Shown here: positions 33,985-46,060 of the stretch, in pieces | Layout: each line of letters begins with the position of its first letter | Numbering within the stretch: the first letter of the stretch is position 1 | Assembly: GCF_963678635.1 (NCBI RefSeq) | Contig: NW_026971418.1 | Coordinates: 1 to 62,000 of the forward strand | Direction: 5' to 3' | Source of the DNA: Symsagittifera roscoffensis | Taxonomy: Eukaryota; Xenacoelomorpha; Acoela; Convolutidae | DNA: 62,000 nucleotides | Position numbers and translations under genes: made by a program | Notes under the pieces: generated by a model | What the model saw: the letters and a program-made list of their open reading frames with translations, nothing else | Told to the model about the DNA's origin: nothing | The model's database searches: none

Positions 33985-35640
33985 TCCTCCATTTCACCGA
34001 ATGAAGGCGAATTTTCCACAGGCACAGCTCCGGAAAGTGTTGGCACTACAGTTATTGCTGCAGAAGTGACAAGTACTATCATAGAACATACCTCGAAGGT
34101 CACCGGCCAGTTGCTAATCGGTGCGCCAGCTGCACCGATTAGGATGGTATCACTTCCCGAAATACCGAATGGACAGTGTCTGAGGCCAGATTCACTTCCT
34201 CTCGTACCAGAGTTCATTTCAATCATTCCTCTATCAGGCTCAATTTTGCCACTTCATCTGGTTGACGCAGATCTGAGGACAGATTAACGTCTTCCTCTGG
34301 TTCAGATACAGAAACCAGAAGCGCTTGGAAAAAAAACCGCAGAGTTTTGCCGTGATTTCAGGCAGCTCTTGTAGCACGAGTGCCAGTCAGATAGACATGT
34401 TAACTCCAATTGATTTTGGCGAACTGAAAGAGAGACGTTCGCAAGTAAGCATCTGAACCTAAAATTAGTTCAAAGTCGTTAAAATTAATTTTCGATCATC
34501 TTTTTCGGGTGTTTTGTTAGATCATGCATGCCTCAAGTCTAGTACAGTGCGTGGCTGCGGTTAATCTTGTCAACTGAATCCAGTCAGAGTGGTTTATTGG
34601 CCAACAAAGGGCCATATTAGTTCCATCGGCTAAATCCATCAAGGGGTTCAAAAGCCAACTAACAGGACCTGCGGATGGTCGCCAGTTTGACAGCCGAATG
34701 TATGGGTACAATTTTATTGACGAAGTTTTAAAGGAATACCCCGAGGAACTCAGAGCTAGACGGTACAGTCTAAAGGAAAATGTAATCAGTTTGTAAAGTA
34801 AGTCAATTCCGAGTGGTCCAGTTTTCAAATATGTTTAACCTCATATTTGTGTTAATCCTGGAAATATATACAATCAATTAAGCCCGCTGATGTTCAAACT
34901 TTCTTCCGATCAATGCCGCCATTGTTCTGAAACGTCATTGTTGCTGATGCTTTCCTGTCGGCCGCCACAAAATTCACCGTCTCAAAGCAGTCAATGATGT
35001 GTCGTTGGGACACATACATAAAAGGAAATTGGAGAAGACAGAAGTACCGACGAAGGAGTCAAGCTACCTGCTGTTATCGCAGGCTGGTACAGTAACACCA
35101 AATCACCAGTATATCTTCGGTACATTTGTGATGGGCATTTAAGTGAAAGGATAAACAAAGTCTGGTCCACAATGTTTTCAATGATTTCTAGAAATCTGTT
35201 CTATTTAGTTCTTTTTTCTTTTAGGCTGCAAAACATTTTATTTGATGGCCTCGTCGGTCAGCAACAAGCTGATATCCAGGAGTTTCTGATGCGGCAACCT
35301 CTCGGTAGGAAACCGATGTCTCCCGGGGATTACCCTCGCTGTGATGATGGAGGGTGTCAGAAAATGGTTCTGACGGAGCGCCAGGCCCTCGTTATGCCAG
35401 CTGGCATGATACACATGGTTGAAACGCTCTCAAAGTCAGTAGCTCTTGGTGTCAATTTTATCCATCGTGAACACCTGCTGACGACTGCCAGAGTTTTCTG
35501 ACACGAGCGGAAAGACGACGAATTCTGCACTAGCTGCTATCCTGATTTTCAGATGTTGGCTCTGAATGAGTTTATGGTGCATCTGTGGTTACTATCAAAG
35601 ATTAAACTGATAAATTTGTGTCGAAATAAACAAAAACAGA
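33985..35640 (+). pseudogene. Degenerate JmjC-domain (histone-demethylase-type) gene
   Basis: Several coding segments lie behind good acceptors: CTCTGTTTTAG|TCC (33985), GTGATTTCAG|GC (about 34363, ending CAA|GTAAGC near 34443), GTTTTGTTAG|ATC (about 34521) and TTTTCTTTTAG|GC (35225). Near 35050-35150 one frame reads YLLLSQAGTVTPNHQ, matching the strand before the first iron ligand of JmjC proteins. From about 35390 PAGMIHMVETL and SVALGVNFIHREHL match the second His and the following strands, closest to the KDM2/KDM7 style. The usual HxD acidic ligand is not evident, frames shift between segments and TGA 35499-35501 is in frame, so the gene is broken. The family assignment is moderate. Confidence 0.5.
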
Positions 35641-36662
35641 GAAATATTCTTTTATAGCACCAGAGACATCTAGAGGAGGTCTGAAGAACTCTGAAGGCGC
35701 ACAAAAAAGCCTTTGGTGACCACCTTGCCAGGATATTTTGCGCAAGTAATTCTGGCCGAATTCCATCCCAGATACTGAAATACTTACTTCCGTATCACAC
35801 AAACTGCACCCAGTTTCATTGCATATACTGAAATACTCAATTGAACCCAAAAATTGGGTTTCGTCATTCCGTATACTGAAATGCTCAATTGATCCCAAAA
35901 AGTGACGATCACTCTCTTTAATCTCTCATGCTAAACTAAAATAATTTTTGTGTTTTAAGCCAACAACTAAGGAAAGGCTTGCAAATGAAGAAGAGATGGA
36001 CTGTCTCTTCCAACACCATCGTGGGTCATGCGGAGCATTGCCAGTGGAAGCAGTGCCCGCCCTAATAGCATTCAAAAGGGTCTGAAGACTTTGTGATGCT
36101 GAATTCGAATATTATTTAAGGTGTACAGTTTTTTCAACGATGTCTCGATTTTTTAATTGTTATTTTGAAACAATTTTTTCGATCCCTTGTATTTTGTCAT
36201 CTTAATTGTTATCATGCAGTCTGAGTAACTAACTGAATTTGTGATTTTCAGAAAATATGGGATGCGCATCATCAGTAAATAAAGAAGACCGTCAGCGCTC
36301 CTGTTAACGAAACCCAGGAAATAAGACCGATATGTTGTGAAGAGGGGGGAGTTCTTTCATCAGACCCACGAGGGGGAGGTGGGAAATAAGCTGCGCTTGG
36401 CTTAATGGCGGAAGGTGACGGATGAGTTTCATCCAAAGTGCCCACTCTGTCGATAGGACTTGGAGCCGCTCAGTCGGTTTTTCCACTGTTTTCCACGGTT
36501 TTCACACAACTATTGCTTTTGAGCGTGTTAAATGTTAAAATAACTAAGACTTGAGCCATGTGAACAACCCCTCTTTTTAACTTTTGACCACTAACTTGAA
36601 CCTTCCCAATCTAAACCACAAAAGAACACCCAACCCTTCCTCCGTTTCAATCAAGTTTTATC
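35641..36662. other. Intergenic DNA with a short tandem duplication
   Basis: Near 35818-35900 a ~50-bp unit containing CATATACTGAAATACTCAATTGA is repeated twice, echoing the ATACTGA sub-repeats at 31 kb. No gene is supported in the rest. Confidence 0.5.
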
Positions 36663-37096
36663 TTCTTTGACGATGACACGACAGACAAGGACGACGAGGC
36701 TCATGGAGGCGAAGATGACAAGATAGAGGTTGAGACCGTGCTGCCCTTCCGGGACTCGGACTCGGAGCCGGAACCGAAGCAGCTGAGGAGTGTCTCTGAC
36801 TTTGATATGTTCTCGAGCAGTGACAAGGAGGAGAGCACCTCCTTGGTCGCACTTGCGTTCGCACACATGCGCGTGCGTGGGCGTGGTTGCGGGCACGCTA
36901 TGTTCCATCGACTCATGCAGCGATGACGCTTCTGATGACCCTCTGCCCTATAATTGGGCAAGCGGGCGGGGGCGCAGTCACGGACGAGCAGCGCCGTCAG
37001 TCGTCGGGACTGCTAATCTGCCAGGCCGGGCTCGAGGCCGCGGTCGAGGCACCAGAATCGCTGGGTCATCCCAGCCTTTGGCCGGACCATCCACGT
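36663..37096 (+). pseudogene. Acidic then RG-rich coding fragment
   Basis: Frame one (36663-36926) is strongly acidic (DDDTTDKDDEAH, RDSDSEPEPK). A second frame (about 36900-37096) carries DDASDDPLPYNWASGRGRS followed by GRARGRGRG and closes at TAA-free TAG-type end near 37096. GC content is clearly higher than the surroundings. Both halves look like one former N-terminal disordered region separated by a frameshift, similar in style to N-termini of piggyBac-type transposases, but no catalytic part is present, so this stays a guess. Confidence 0.3.
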
Positions 37097-37119
37097 AAAG
37101 GTTTAAAATGTATTTCTAA

Positions 37120-38085
37120 AATAGTTCATGACTAGTTTTTCTTAGAAAACTGTTTTTTGTGCCAATGCCGCCGTAGTGAAAACAATCGCCGTAGTGAAAA
37201 CAATCGCCCGACTGAAACAGTATGCAAATGCCCGACAGTATGCTATCAGTACCCTCACTATCAGTACCTTCACTTATTTTGAAACTTACCTCAGATCACT
37301 TATCAGTACCCTCATTTATCAGTATGTTTCAAAATCTCAAATAACAAAAACATTACTACAATAGTTTTTGACTAGTTTATTAGAAAACTGTCTTTAGTGC
37401 AACTGCCGCCGTAGTGAAAACAATCGCCCGACTCAAACAGTATGCAAATGCCCGACTGTATACCATCAGTACCCTCAATTATTTTGAAGCTTAACTCAAA
37501 TCACGTATCATTACCCTCACTTATCAGTAAATTTCAAAAAGTCAAAAATCAAAACTTATTACTACAATAGTTTATGAAAATTTTATTTGAAAACTGTTTT
37601 TGGTGCAAATGCCGCCGTAGTGAAAACAATCGCCCGACTCAAACAGCATGGAAAAGCCCGAAAGTATGGTAACAGTACCTTCACTATCAGTACCCTTTTT
37701 CAAAACTTACTTCAGATCACTTATCAGTACCCTCAGTTAACTGTAAGTTCAAAATCAAACCTCACAATTAATTACAGAAATATATTATGACTAGTTTATT
37801 AGAAAACAGTTTTTAGTGCAAATTCCGCCGTCGTGAAAACAATCGCCGTAGTGAAAACAATCGCCATATTAAAACAGTACGCAAATGCACTACACACTCA
37901 GTCAATTCGAACTCAACTCGCAAAAGCAAAACAAGGTTAGCCGCTTGCTGTGTGCTCACAGAGCCAGTCATGAGCCATCTAAAATTTAGAATCTCAAACT
38001 AGTTTTATCAAATTACATTATGATTAGGTGTTTATTAGAAAACACTTTTTTAGTGCAATTTGCCGTCTCTGGTGCCGACTCAAAT
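37120..38085. repeat. ~220-bp satellite, four to five copies
   Basis: Units begin with TTAGAAAACTG..TTT.GTGC and contain GCCGCCGTAGTGAAAACAATCGCC and repeated CAGTACCCTCACT. Copies start near 37143, 37379, 37568, 37798 and 38036 with periods of roughly 190-240 bp; the last copy is partial and diverged. The short ORFs inside are repeat artefacts. Confidence 0.85.
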
Positions 38086-38650
38086 CGCCGTCTAACACCG
38101 GCGTCTCTCATGCTACATCAATTATCTTTGTAGTTACATCAAATGCCGTCAGTCAGCTTCCTCTTTAAGATTTTTATCAGTGTTTTCATCAGATTCAACC
38201 AATTATACATCGAATCAACGTCCCTTCTCTATCTAAAACTGTAGATTTGTTATCTTTTTTTCTACATTGCCTTATCTGATAAACTTTACCCGTTTCCAGC
38301 TTTGGGGCATTTCTGTTGGGCTTTGTTTTAATTTTTTATTGGTGCTTTACTTAGTTTCTTAAATTAGTTAAACTTTTTAATGATAGTTATGGAATCAAAG
38401 TTTCCAAGTATTTCTTTTTGATTTTGGAAAATTGGCTCTAACTGAAACTAATTGTTATTGTTTTTGGGATCCGCTCTTGTCATTTTATTGATGCGCCCAA
38501 ATGATTAAATTTTTGGCTGTATTTAAACCGAGGATAGACCGTTATACTCATAATGGGCCCATGAGGGTCAAAATGCGGTGGTGTTCTCGTTTCTTAAAAA
38601 TTATAAAAATGTATCTTCAATCCTCATTTTAGTAACTCACTCTTCATACC
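38086..38650. other. AT-rich stretch upstream of the Artemis-like remnant
   Basis: No gene or clear promoter identified. Confidence 0.4.
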
Positions 38651-38654
38651 TCCT

Positions 38655-40012
38655 CTTTCCTTCTATCAATATAACAAAATTTGGCGGTCCAGTATCAGAA
38701 TTTTCTGGGGTTTCAAGTGATTGCTTCGATAGTGAGAACCTCAAATCTACGGTTTATTTTCTTTCGCACTGTCATACAGATCAAATGGTGGGCCTTAATG
38801 AACCGGAGCTCTTCGAAAGGTTCAAACACTAAAACACTTATATTTTTTGTCATAAAGTTTCGGCTGCTTTGTTGATTGCATTGCCGCTTGATGTTCATTA
38901 AAATCGATATAGAATACGCTGCATTCAGATAATGGGATAATATTTAATGGTCCATCGGACGGGGACCAGACTCATACTCTAACTGTCACTCTTATTCCTG
39001 CAGGTCACCGTCCAGATTCATTAATTTTCTTACTAGTTTCCAAAGAAGAATCTGTCCTTTTTACCGTCGATTTCAGATGGCAATTTGTCATACGAAGCGA
39101 ATAAATCATCTGATCGACAATTTACTAGAGGCTGCTGTTCACAACTTTGATAACCTTACATCGACACAACGTTTTGCAAAACAGTTTCCAATTTTATATT
39201 TGTAGGGAGATCTGTCTTTCAGCCATCTTTCAAGCCGTGTCTGCATGGCTCTGTTCTTTTCAAAATAATGTGGTTCATTTTGTTACAAAACTTGCTACTG
39301 TTATGAGTTTTTGATGAAAGAGCTTGCACTTAGATTCAACAGTAAAGTTCACGTTTCATTATGTCAGTATCAACTTTACAAGTTTGTTCCGTCAATTCAA
39401 AATTGGCTCACCTTAGATGAGGAAAGTACCAAAACCGATTTCTGCAAGCCGTCGTCTGCGTCTGCGAAGTTAAAACAGCCTTGCAAGCCGGGCATCTGAA
39501 GCCCAGAAGTGCCTACAATTATTCCAACCGCAATGTTCTTCACTAAAAACGAGATAATGCCTGGAAGATTGTTGAAAGCATGGTCTGATAGAGATTTCTG
39601 TTGCTGTTTTTCTTCGCACTCTTCAGCTTCCGAAATATTTCATTTCTTTTCGTGTCTGCAGTTCGAAAGTATTACATCCTTCGTTTGTCCAGATAAAGAT
39701 ACTCCACTTGACTCTGTGAAAGATTTTATTATAAAGAAGCTGAAACAACAGAATCCAAACCCGTCAAACGATGCGACTACAAAGTTGTGGAAAGAAAGAA
39801 TTAAATTCAATGAGAGAGGTAAACGCAAATTTTATTTGGAGAATGTTTTAACAAACACACCAGACTACGAATACCATAGGCAGCCATTGAGACAACAGAG
39901 ACGCTTTGTCGAAGGTGGACCTTTCGAGGAAACGGATTCAGAAACAACCGAAACAGTCAAAAATAGAACAGAAAATTTGATCCAATTACTCAACAATATT
40001 TTAAAACAATAA
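38655..40012 (+). pseudogene. Degenerate Artemis / SNM1-type nuclease gene (DCLRE1C-like)
   Basis: Collinear pieces match the metallo-beta-lactamase and beta-CASP order of the Artemis family. Seen in order: FGGPVSEFSGVSSDCFDSEN then YFLSHCHTDQMVGL (about 38757-38790), TLIPAGHRPDS (about 38991-39023), SVLFTVDFR (about 39055-39080), YIDTTFC (about 39148-39168), KELALRFNSKVHVSL (about 39315-39360) and CFSSHSSASEIFHF (about 39604-39645), plus a charged C-terminus to 40012. The metal motif HxHxDH reads HCHTDQ, losing the last His, and TGDFR reads TVDFR. In-frame TAA at 38830 and frame changes near 38880-38930, 39080, 39190 and 39300 confirm a pseudogene. Family members cut DNA hairpins and overhangs in end joining. 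Confidence 0.8.
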
Positions 40013-40600
40013 TTTTTTCCTACTAATTTTTACCGCTTGTATAAACTTTTTCTTTCAGTTTTCATAGAAAGATTATAATTGAATCCAATTTTTAGAGGAT
40101 GTTTCAGTTCAGCTTTCAAAAAATACAATCGAGTCGTCCTTTATTTCGTCTAAAGCAATGAACCGTTTCCGTTTTATCTCCAATACTTAGGAGTGCGATG
40201 ATGATTTCTGAACCAACTGAACCATCTCATCTCAAGTACTGATGAATATTACTTAACCAACTGAACCATCTCTTCTCAATTACTGATGAGTGACTTAGCT
40301 GCCATTTCAAACTGAACCATCTCATCTCAAATACTGATGATGATTTCTTAACCATATAACTGAACCATCTCATCTCAATTACTGATGAGCGGCTTATCTC
40401 TCCCTTTTTCGAGCATGATCTGCCATTTCAAACCCTGAAATGCTTTTTCAAACCCATTTCAAATCATCACATGCAGTAAATGATTTTCGATGATTGTTTT
40501 TTTTTCGATCCCAAAAAATCATAAGATAAAGATAAAGAAAAATTTGACATCCGCATTTATGCATTCCGCTGACAAATGGATAAGTCCTTGATCTCAAATT
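40013..40600. repeat. ~55-bp minisatellite within intergenic DNA
   Basis: Between about 40205 and 40395 four units carrying AACTGAACCATCTCATCTCAA..TACTGATGA alternate with variable filler. The flanks are non-coding. Confidence 0.75.
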
Positions 40601-41025
40601 GCGCGTTGCTATAGATAATGAATCAAATATTCCACGTTTAGCTTTTAATTGTACATATAGAAGTTCAATAATAAACAAAAATGCGGATTCCGCTAACAAT
40701 TTGCAGATACGGCTCGCAAATTTTGCTGATTCCACTTACATTTGCGGAATCCACTTAAAGTTTCGGAATCCAGAACAACTAGCTATATTCGCTTATTGAG
40801 GAATCCGCAACAAACTAATGTGCACACAAAATTCACCTTACAGTTATTTGTACGCAAATCCGCTGAAATTTTGTTAGTGGAATCCACATACATTTTGGAA
40901 CAATTATAAAGACTTGTCTCTGGAATCCAGGAACATACAAACACAAAACTGTGCGCCTATCCAGAGCACAGTTTGGCCTGGTAATGTTATCTTGAAATCG
41001 CTGCGTTGCTGGAAAAAAGCTTTTT
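40601..41025. mobile_element. Diverged relative of the 3.36-kb MITE
   Basis: Multiple GCGGATTCC / GGAATCC motifs at 40680-40930. The segment 40912-40985 (TCTGGAATCCAG to CACAGTTTGGCCTGGTAATG) is the inverted counterpart of 3359-3440 with its terminal repeat at about 40965-40985. The left boundary is uncertain. Confidence 0.5.
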
Positions 41026-41556
41026 GTTCCGACTTTCGATACGAAAGTAACGGAATATTTGTGCTCGGGGTGGGTTTTTTTTTCTTCAGACAAACTTCGA
41101 CTTTTTAACTAGCCATTTTTGACGGAACTTTTTCATATCATTCAAAAGCTATTGTTGTCTTGAGCTTAAATTTGAAAAGATATTTCACCTGTGATTATTT
41201 TTTGTAAAGATATGGTGGTTTAAAATTGCCATTTTGGCCAATTTGGAACAATTAACGCGCGATATATTTCGCGCTATTAACGCGTAAGCGGAGATTTAAT
41301 CCGCCTTATAAATCGTTTCAAATTGGTTCAAGAAAGCTTATATGCCATAATTGGTATAAAAATAGGAGCGAAATCTATCTTTTTGAACTTTATATGGCGT
41401 GTGAGGGGATGATTTTCATAAAAATTTTCAAATTTTAGAAAAAAAAAATTTTCATTTGATTTTATTATATTTAATTTTTTTGTGTTATTACTGCTCATGG
41501 AACCTCAAAAGGCAGTCGTAACATCCAGGGCTTCGCCCTTATACGAGCAGTCTTGT
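41026..41556 (+). mobile_element. Hairpin-ended repeat, copy R2
   Basis: Begins GTTCCGAC with an internal foldback (CTTTCG ATA CGAAAG) and ends with the CAGGGC-TTC-GCCCTT hairpin at 41526-41540. It lacks the MITE seen in R1. Together with R3 on the opposite strand it forms an inverted repeat with ~530-bp arms and a ~680-bp spacer. Confidence 0.75.
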
Positions 41557-41673
41557 TGTTATTTATTGTGTAGCAAAAGTTTTTTTTTCTGTGTTTGCAC
41601 ATTGTTGTCATTTTTTTTTAAATAGAGCAGATCTGTGAGAGCACATGTAAAAAGCACGTCAAACTAATTCAAT

Positions 41674-41718
41674 TTTATGGTGTCTATATGCTTAACGTGT
41701 ACATATAGACACCATAAA
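41674..41718. repeat. 17-bp perfect hairpin
   Basis: TTTATGGTGTCTATATG at 41674-41690 pairs perfectly with 41702-41718; the loop is 11 nt. It is followed by a short run of TAGC repeats. No gene was recognised in the 41557-42237 interval. Confidence 0.8.
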
Positions 41719-42237
41719 TAGCTAGCTAGCTAGCTTTAACAATCAAGTTTGTTAAGTTAACGATTTGTACATAAAAAATAGCTAACTTTTAAAGCCAAGT
41801 TTTGTTCAAAAGTCAGAACAGCTTGATTACTGTCATGATTATCTTGGTGTTTAAAACGCCAGAAATACCGAGCGAGCATAATGTCATCTTGGTCAAGCAA
41901 ACAGCTGAATTACATTAATGCGAATAAAAATTATCAAACTGTATTACCCGTTCCATAAGGGCATGTGCGAAAAACAAGATAAAATAATGCCGTTGAAACG
42001 CTGAGCTTACACAACTAATCAATAGCTAGCATTCAAATCGAGTTTGTTTTAAAAATTAGAAAGATTGATTAATGCAACTCATAACTTGGTTCTGTTATTG
42101 AATTCGCCAAAGTACCAGGTAAGCTTGTTGCCATCGCGATCAAACAACAACTAAATCATTTATAGAAGGAATTTAAGAAAAAAATTACTGACCAGATAAT
42201 TTTTATCTGATATACAGAAATGTCAACGTATACAGAC

Positions 42238-42762
42238 AAGACTGCTCGTATCAGGGCGAAGCCCTGAACGTTCCGACTGCCTTCAAGGTTTATGGAGCAG
42301 CGGTAATAACATAAAAAAATTAAATAAAATAAAACGAAATTTTTTTTTTCTAAAATTTGAAATTTTTTATGAAAATCATCCCCCCACACGCCATATAAAG
42401 TACAAAAAGAGAGATTTCGTTCCTTGTAACAAATCAATTATGGCAAATAAGCTTCGTTCAACCAATTTGGATTGATTTATAAGACGGACTAAATCTCCGC
42501 TTACGCGTTAATAGCGCGAATTATATCGCGCGTTAATTGTCCCAAATTGGTCAAAATGGCAATCTTTGAACCCTCATAACTTTACGAAAAAAGATCACAG
42601 GTGAAATATCTTTTCGAATTTAAGCTCAGGACGACAATACCTTTCGAATGATTTTAAAAAATTCCGTCAAAATGGCTAGTTAAAAAGTCGAAATTTGTCT
42701 GAAGAAAAAAAAACCCACCCCGAGCACAAATATTCCGTTATTTTTGTATCAAAAGTCGGAAC
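42238..42762 (-). mobile_element. Hairpin-ended repeat, copy R3
   Basis: Reverse-oriented copy with terminal hairpin CAGGGC-GAA-GCCCTG at 42252-42266 and the far end GTCGGAAC at 42755-42762. The 93-residue ORF across it is a repeat by-product. Confidence 0.75.
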
Positions 42763-43488
42763 AAAAAAACGGCAAAAATTGACAATAAAATTAATGGCGT
42801 TTGAATGGTGTTTCATACTCTTTTTATTAGAAGTTTCAAATGTATTTCTGCGCAGCGCATGAAACCGAGATTTTTGATCATGTCGAAATAATTCAAAACT
42901 GAATACGTTCAAGTACTCATTCAAAATAAGCAAGCTATTTGTTTCTCTGACACACATCAGTTCATGGATGCTTAACAGATATTGATTTTGTGTTTATCAT
43001 AACGACACTAAATAGTACCAATCAACCCAAATTTTGAAAAATGTAAAAAAAACGCAATAAATACGCAAAAGTCAATAAATACGCAATTTGAAAATAGTCA
43101 ATAAATACGCCGAGAACCCGTTAAATGAATATTTGAAGTAGCTCAGAAAGTGCATTTGTTTAACCTCATTTATCTATCAGCCCTCTTGAAAATTGATAAT
43201 TGCGTCCCTTTTCATCGTGAAATATCTGTGAAACATATCAAATATCTGAATTCGGATTTTTTCGGTTATACTCTTCCTAAATTGGTATATTTGCCAATTC
43301 AAATTTCGAGTTGAAATTGAAAGCGGAAAGCGAGTGAAACAAACAATTAAATACCACTCGCGGGAACTAGCAGCTGCTCAAAATTTTGAAGTGCCAATTT
43401 TTGTTTATCCATTTATACGAAAAATGCTCAATTTTCTAGTTCATTTTTTATGATCAAAAAAAAGAAGCAAGCAAGCAGGCTTATTTTT
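42763..43488. other. AT-rich stretch, nothing recognised
   Basis: Short AATAAATACGCAA repeats near 43050-43110; otherwise featureless. Confidence 0.5.
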
Positions 43489-44030
43489 GTTCCGGTTTGC
43501 ATAACGAAAATAACGGAACATTTGTGCTCGCAGTTGGGTTTTTTCTTCAGATATTCGACTTTTTAACTAGCAATTTTTGACAGAAATTTTTAACATCATT
43601 CAAAAAGTATTGTTGTTTTGAGCTTAATTTTGAAAAGATTGTTCTCATGTGATCACTTCTTGCAAAGTTAGGGGGGTTTAAAGATGGTCGTTTTGACCAA
43701 CTTGGGGCAATGAACGCGCGATATAATTCGCGGTGTTAAAACGAAAGTGGAGATTTAACCCCTCATAGAAATCGTTCCAAATTGGTTGAGAGAAGCTGAT
43801 TTGCCATATTTGATTTTTTGCTAGGAGCAAAATTTATCATTTTGTACTTTATTGGGAGATGATATTTACAAAATGATTCACAAGCGTGTGGGGGGATGAT
43901 TTTCACAAAAAATCTCAAATTGAAAAGAAAAATTCATTTTGATTTTTTTTTTACATTTAATTTTTTCCTGTTTATACTGCTCCACAGATTTTGAAAAGCG
44001 TTTCTAACATTCAGAATTTCGCCGAATCAA
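43489..44030 (+). mobile_element. Hairpin-ended repeat, copy R4 (old, degenerate)
   Basis: Collinear with R2 but more diverged; the terminal hairpin has decayed to CAGAATTTCGCCGAA. Confidence 0.6.
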
Positions 44031-45651
44031 AGCGGAATTTTCAAAAAAGAATCGGACATCAGTAAAAAACCTCGGAATGGATCGGGTGATAAGTCAAATT
44101 AAAGTTCTTTCAGTCATGACTCCAACAACATAAAAAATTTCGGATCTTTTTACTTATTCCGCCCAAAAATCAATAATTCAACGTATTGAAATTAACCTAT
44201 TTTGCTTCAATTTGATTGACTAGAATTAGCCAATCAAAATTCAGCATTGTCTCAAAATGTTTTGTTTACTTCTTTAGGTCCTAGGAATTGATATAGAATG
44301 TTTGGCACCTTATTTTAAATACGCTGAAATTTTTATCAAAAAAAAAAACACACAGAAAGTAGCTCCAAGAAAAAAGACCACTTCACAGCTGCTCCAATTA
44401 TGGCCTAGTTAGAAGTCGGCTTTTACAGTGATCGGATTTGTGTTAAACAAACCAACCAGTGCTATCAGTGTTTGTTTCTCTGCATTTATACATTAAAAAA
44501 ATTCTTAATAGCAAATTTGGTCGGAATAAATAAAAAGACCCCAAAATTCTCAATATCGGTTAGAAATTTGTGATTTTTAGCTTTTTAGTGCGTAGGCTTA
44601 TAATAGCGCAATAAGCACTTTAAAAGTCCGAAATTTTTCAAAGTTCCTTCTGGCATATTACCTCTACTTTTTTATGTTTAAATAAAATGTCTAATGAAAA
44701 ACAGAAGACAATAAAGCTAAGGAGCGATTTGGCATAGAGTGGACTGGTAAAAGTAGAATGAAATATAGTAGAGCATTGTATAAAATAGAATGGCATGACA
44801 TAGACTGATTCGGCAAACTCTTGCTACTTCTTTTTAAGATTTTTGAATTAAAGTGAGACAACTAGGTGTCAACACTGAATCTAAAAGAAAAAACGAAGAG
44901 GCCCTTTGCGGACTTTAAAAAGTTCGTCTACAAATTTTTGATCCAAGATCACTTGAATTGACATCCAACATACATCGCTAAAATTGGAACCCTCTAGTAT
45001 ATAAATTCAAACATCACAGTGAAATTTTTATTGTCTTTGGGTACCAAATGTTGAAGAAAAGTTTTACTTCAATTCAATAACCTGATTGGTTGTCCTATTA
45101 ACTAGTTTACTCATTTAAATTCTTTTTGTAAAAACCTTGAAAATATATTCAACACTTTGAAGAGGTTAAAATCGAAGTATCACAAGAACAGCCGATTGGT
45201 CTACAAAAAACACACAACGTTCCGACTACGCTGATTTAAAAAACCGAATTCAAGATGAATAAAATATATTTTTTAAAAAGGCGACTAAACTAAAATGGAA
45301 ACTCTCAATTGAATTATAGTTAATACTGCTAAAATGATATTAAAATTCTAGAAGTCAAGTTATGTTACAAATAGTTATGTGGGAGGTTAGTCACTCGATT
45401 TTGTAATCACTGAGAAATGTTTCAATATTTATTGGTATCGGAATCACAGCCAATAGGGCTTTAATATGAACTCAGGAGTTCTTTAGGGTGTAGTCAAAAT
45501 TGAGAAAAAATCTTGAAATCTCGCATAGTTCTTTCCCTGTTCTTTCCGGTGGGGGACAATTGAATTTTCTAAGAAAGGTGTTGACCGGATAGTTTTCTTT
45601 TGTTCACACGCTCTACTTAATAACAAAGAGGGCTTTGGAGGAAGATTAAAG
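44031..45651. other. AT-rich intergenic DNA, nothing recognised
   Basis: No ORF, RNA or repeat with support. Confidence 0.5.
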
Positions 45652-45655
45652 CTAT

Positions 45656-46060
45656 TGAGTTAGGACCGAGGTTGTTAACTCATAGAGTAATTTCGGATAG
45701 GGTACACCGTCTGCTCGTCACGCTATCTTATTTTCGGCCGGATAGATTCGTGCAACTTCTTAGTCTAATACCGATCCTAATCTTACTCTTATACTATCTA
45801 GTCTCAGGTTGTTTAACTAGTCTCTGCTAGGCTCAATAGATCTAGGGTATACTGGTTTATTGCGGCTGCTAAAGTCTTCTTGGAGAGTCCAACTAATTTC
45901 TAAGTTAAATTCAAATCTCTCTGGTGCTGAAATTACAAGTAATTTCAGCACTTACAAATAAGTGGGTTGTTAGTCAGATGGATCATGATTGGTTAATATT
46001 AAATACTTAACAGTGGTAAAATATCTAATTTATCCAATCATAAAATGTAGTTTAGATCAG
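45656..46060 (-). mobile_element. Older LTR of the B family, split by element B
   Basis: Matches the element B LTR over 405 bp but with unique differences (for example GCTAAAGTCTTCTTGG where the others have GCTGAAGTGCTCGG). It is preceded by CTAT at 45652-45655. Its last bases GTTCCA and a matching CTAT lie on the far side of element B (55691-55700). It was therefore a solo LTR, or an LTR left from an older copy, with 4-bp target duplication CTAT, later split four to six bases before its end by element B. Confidence 0.85.
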
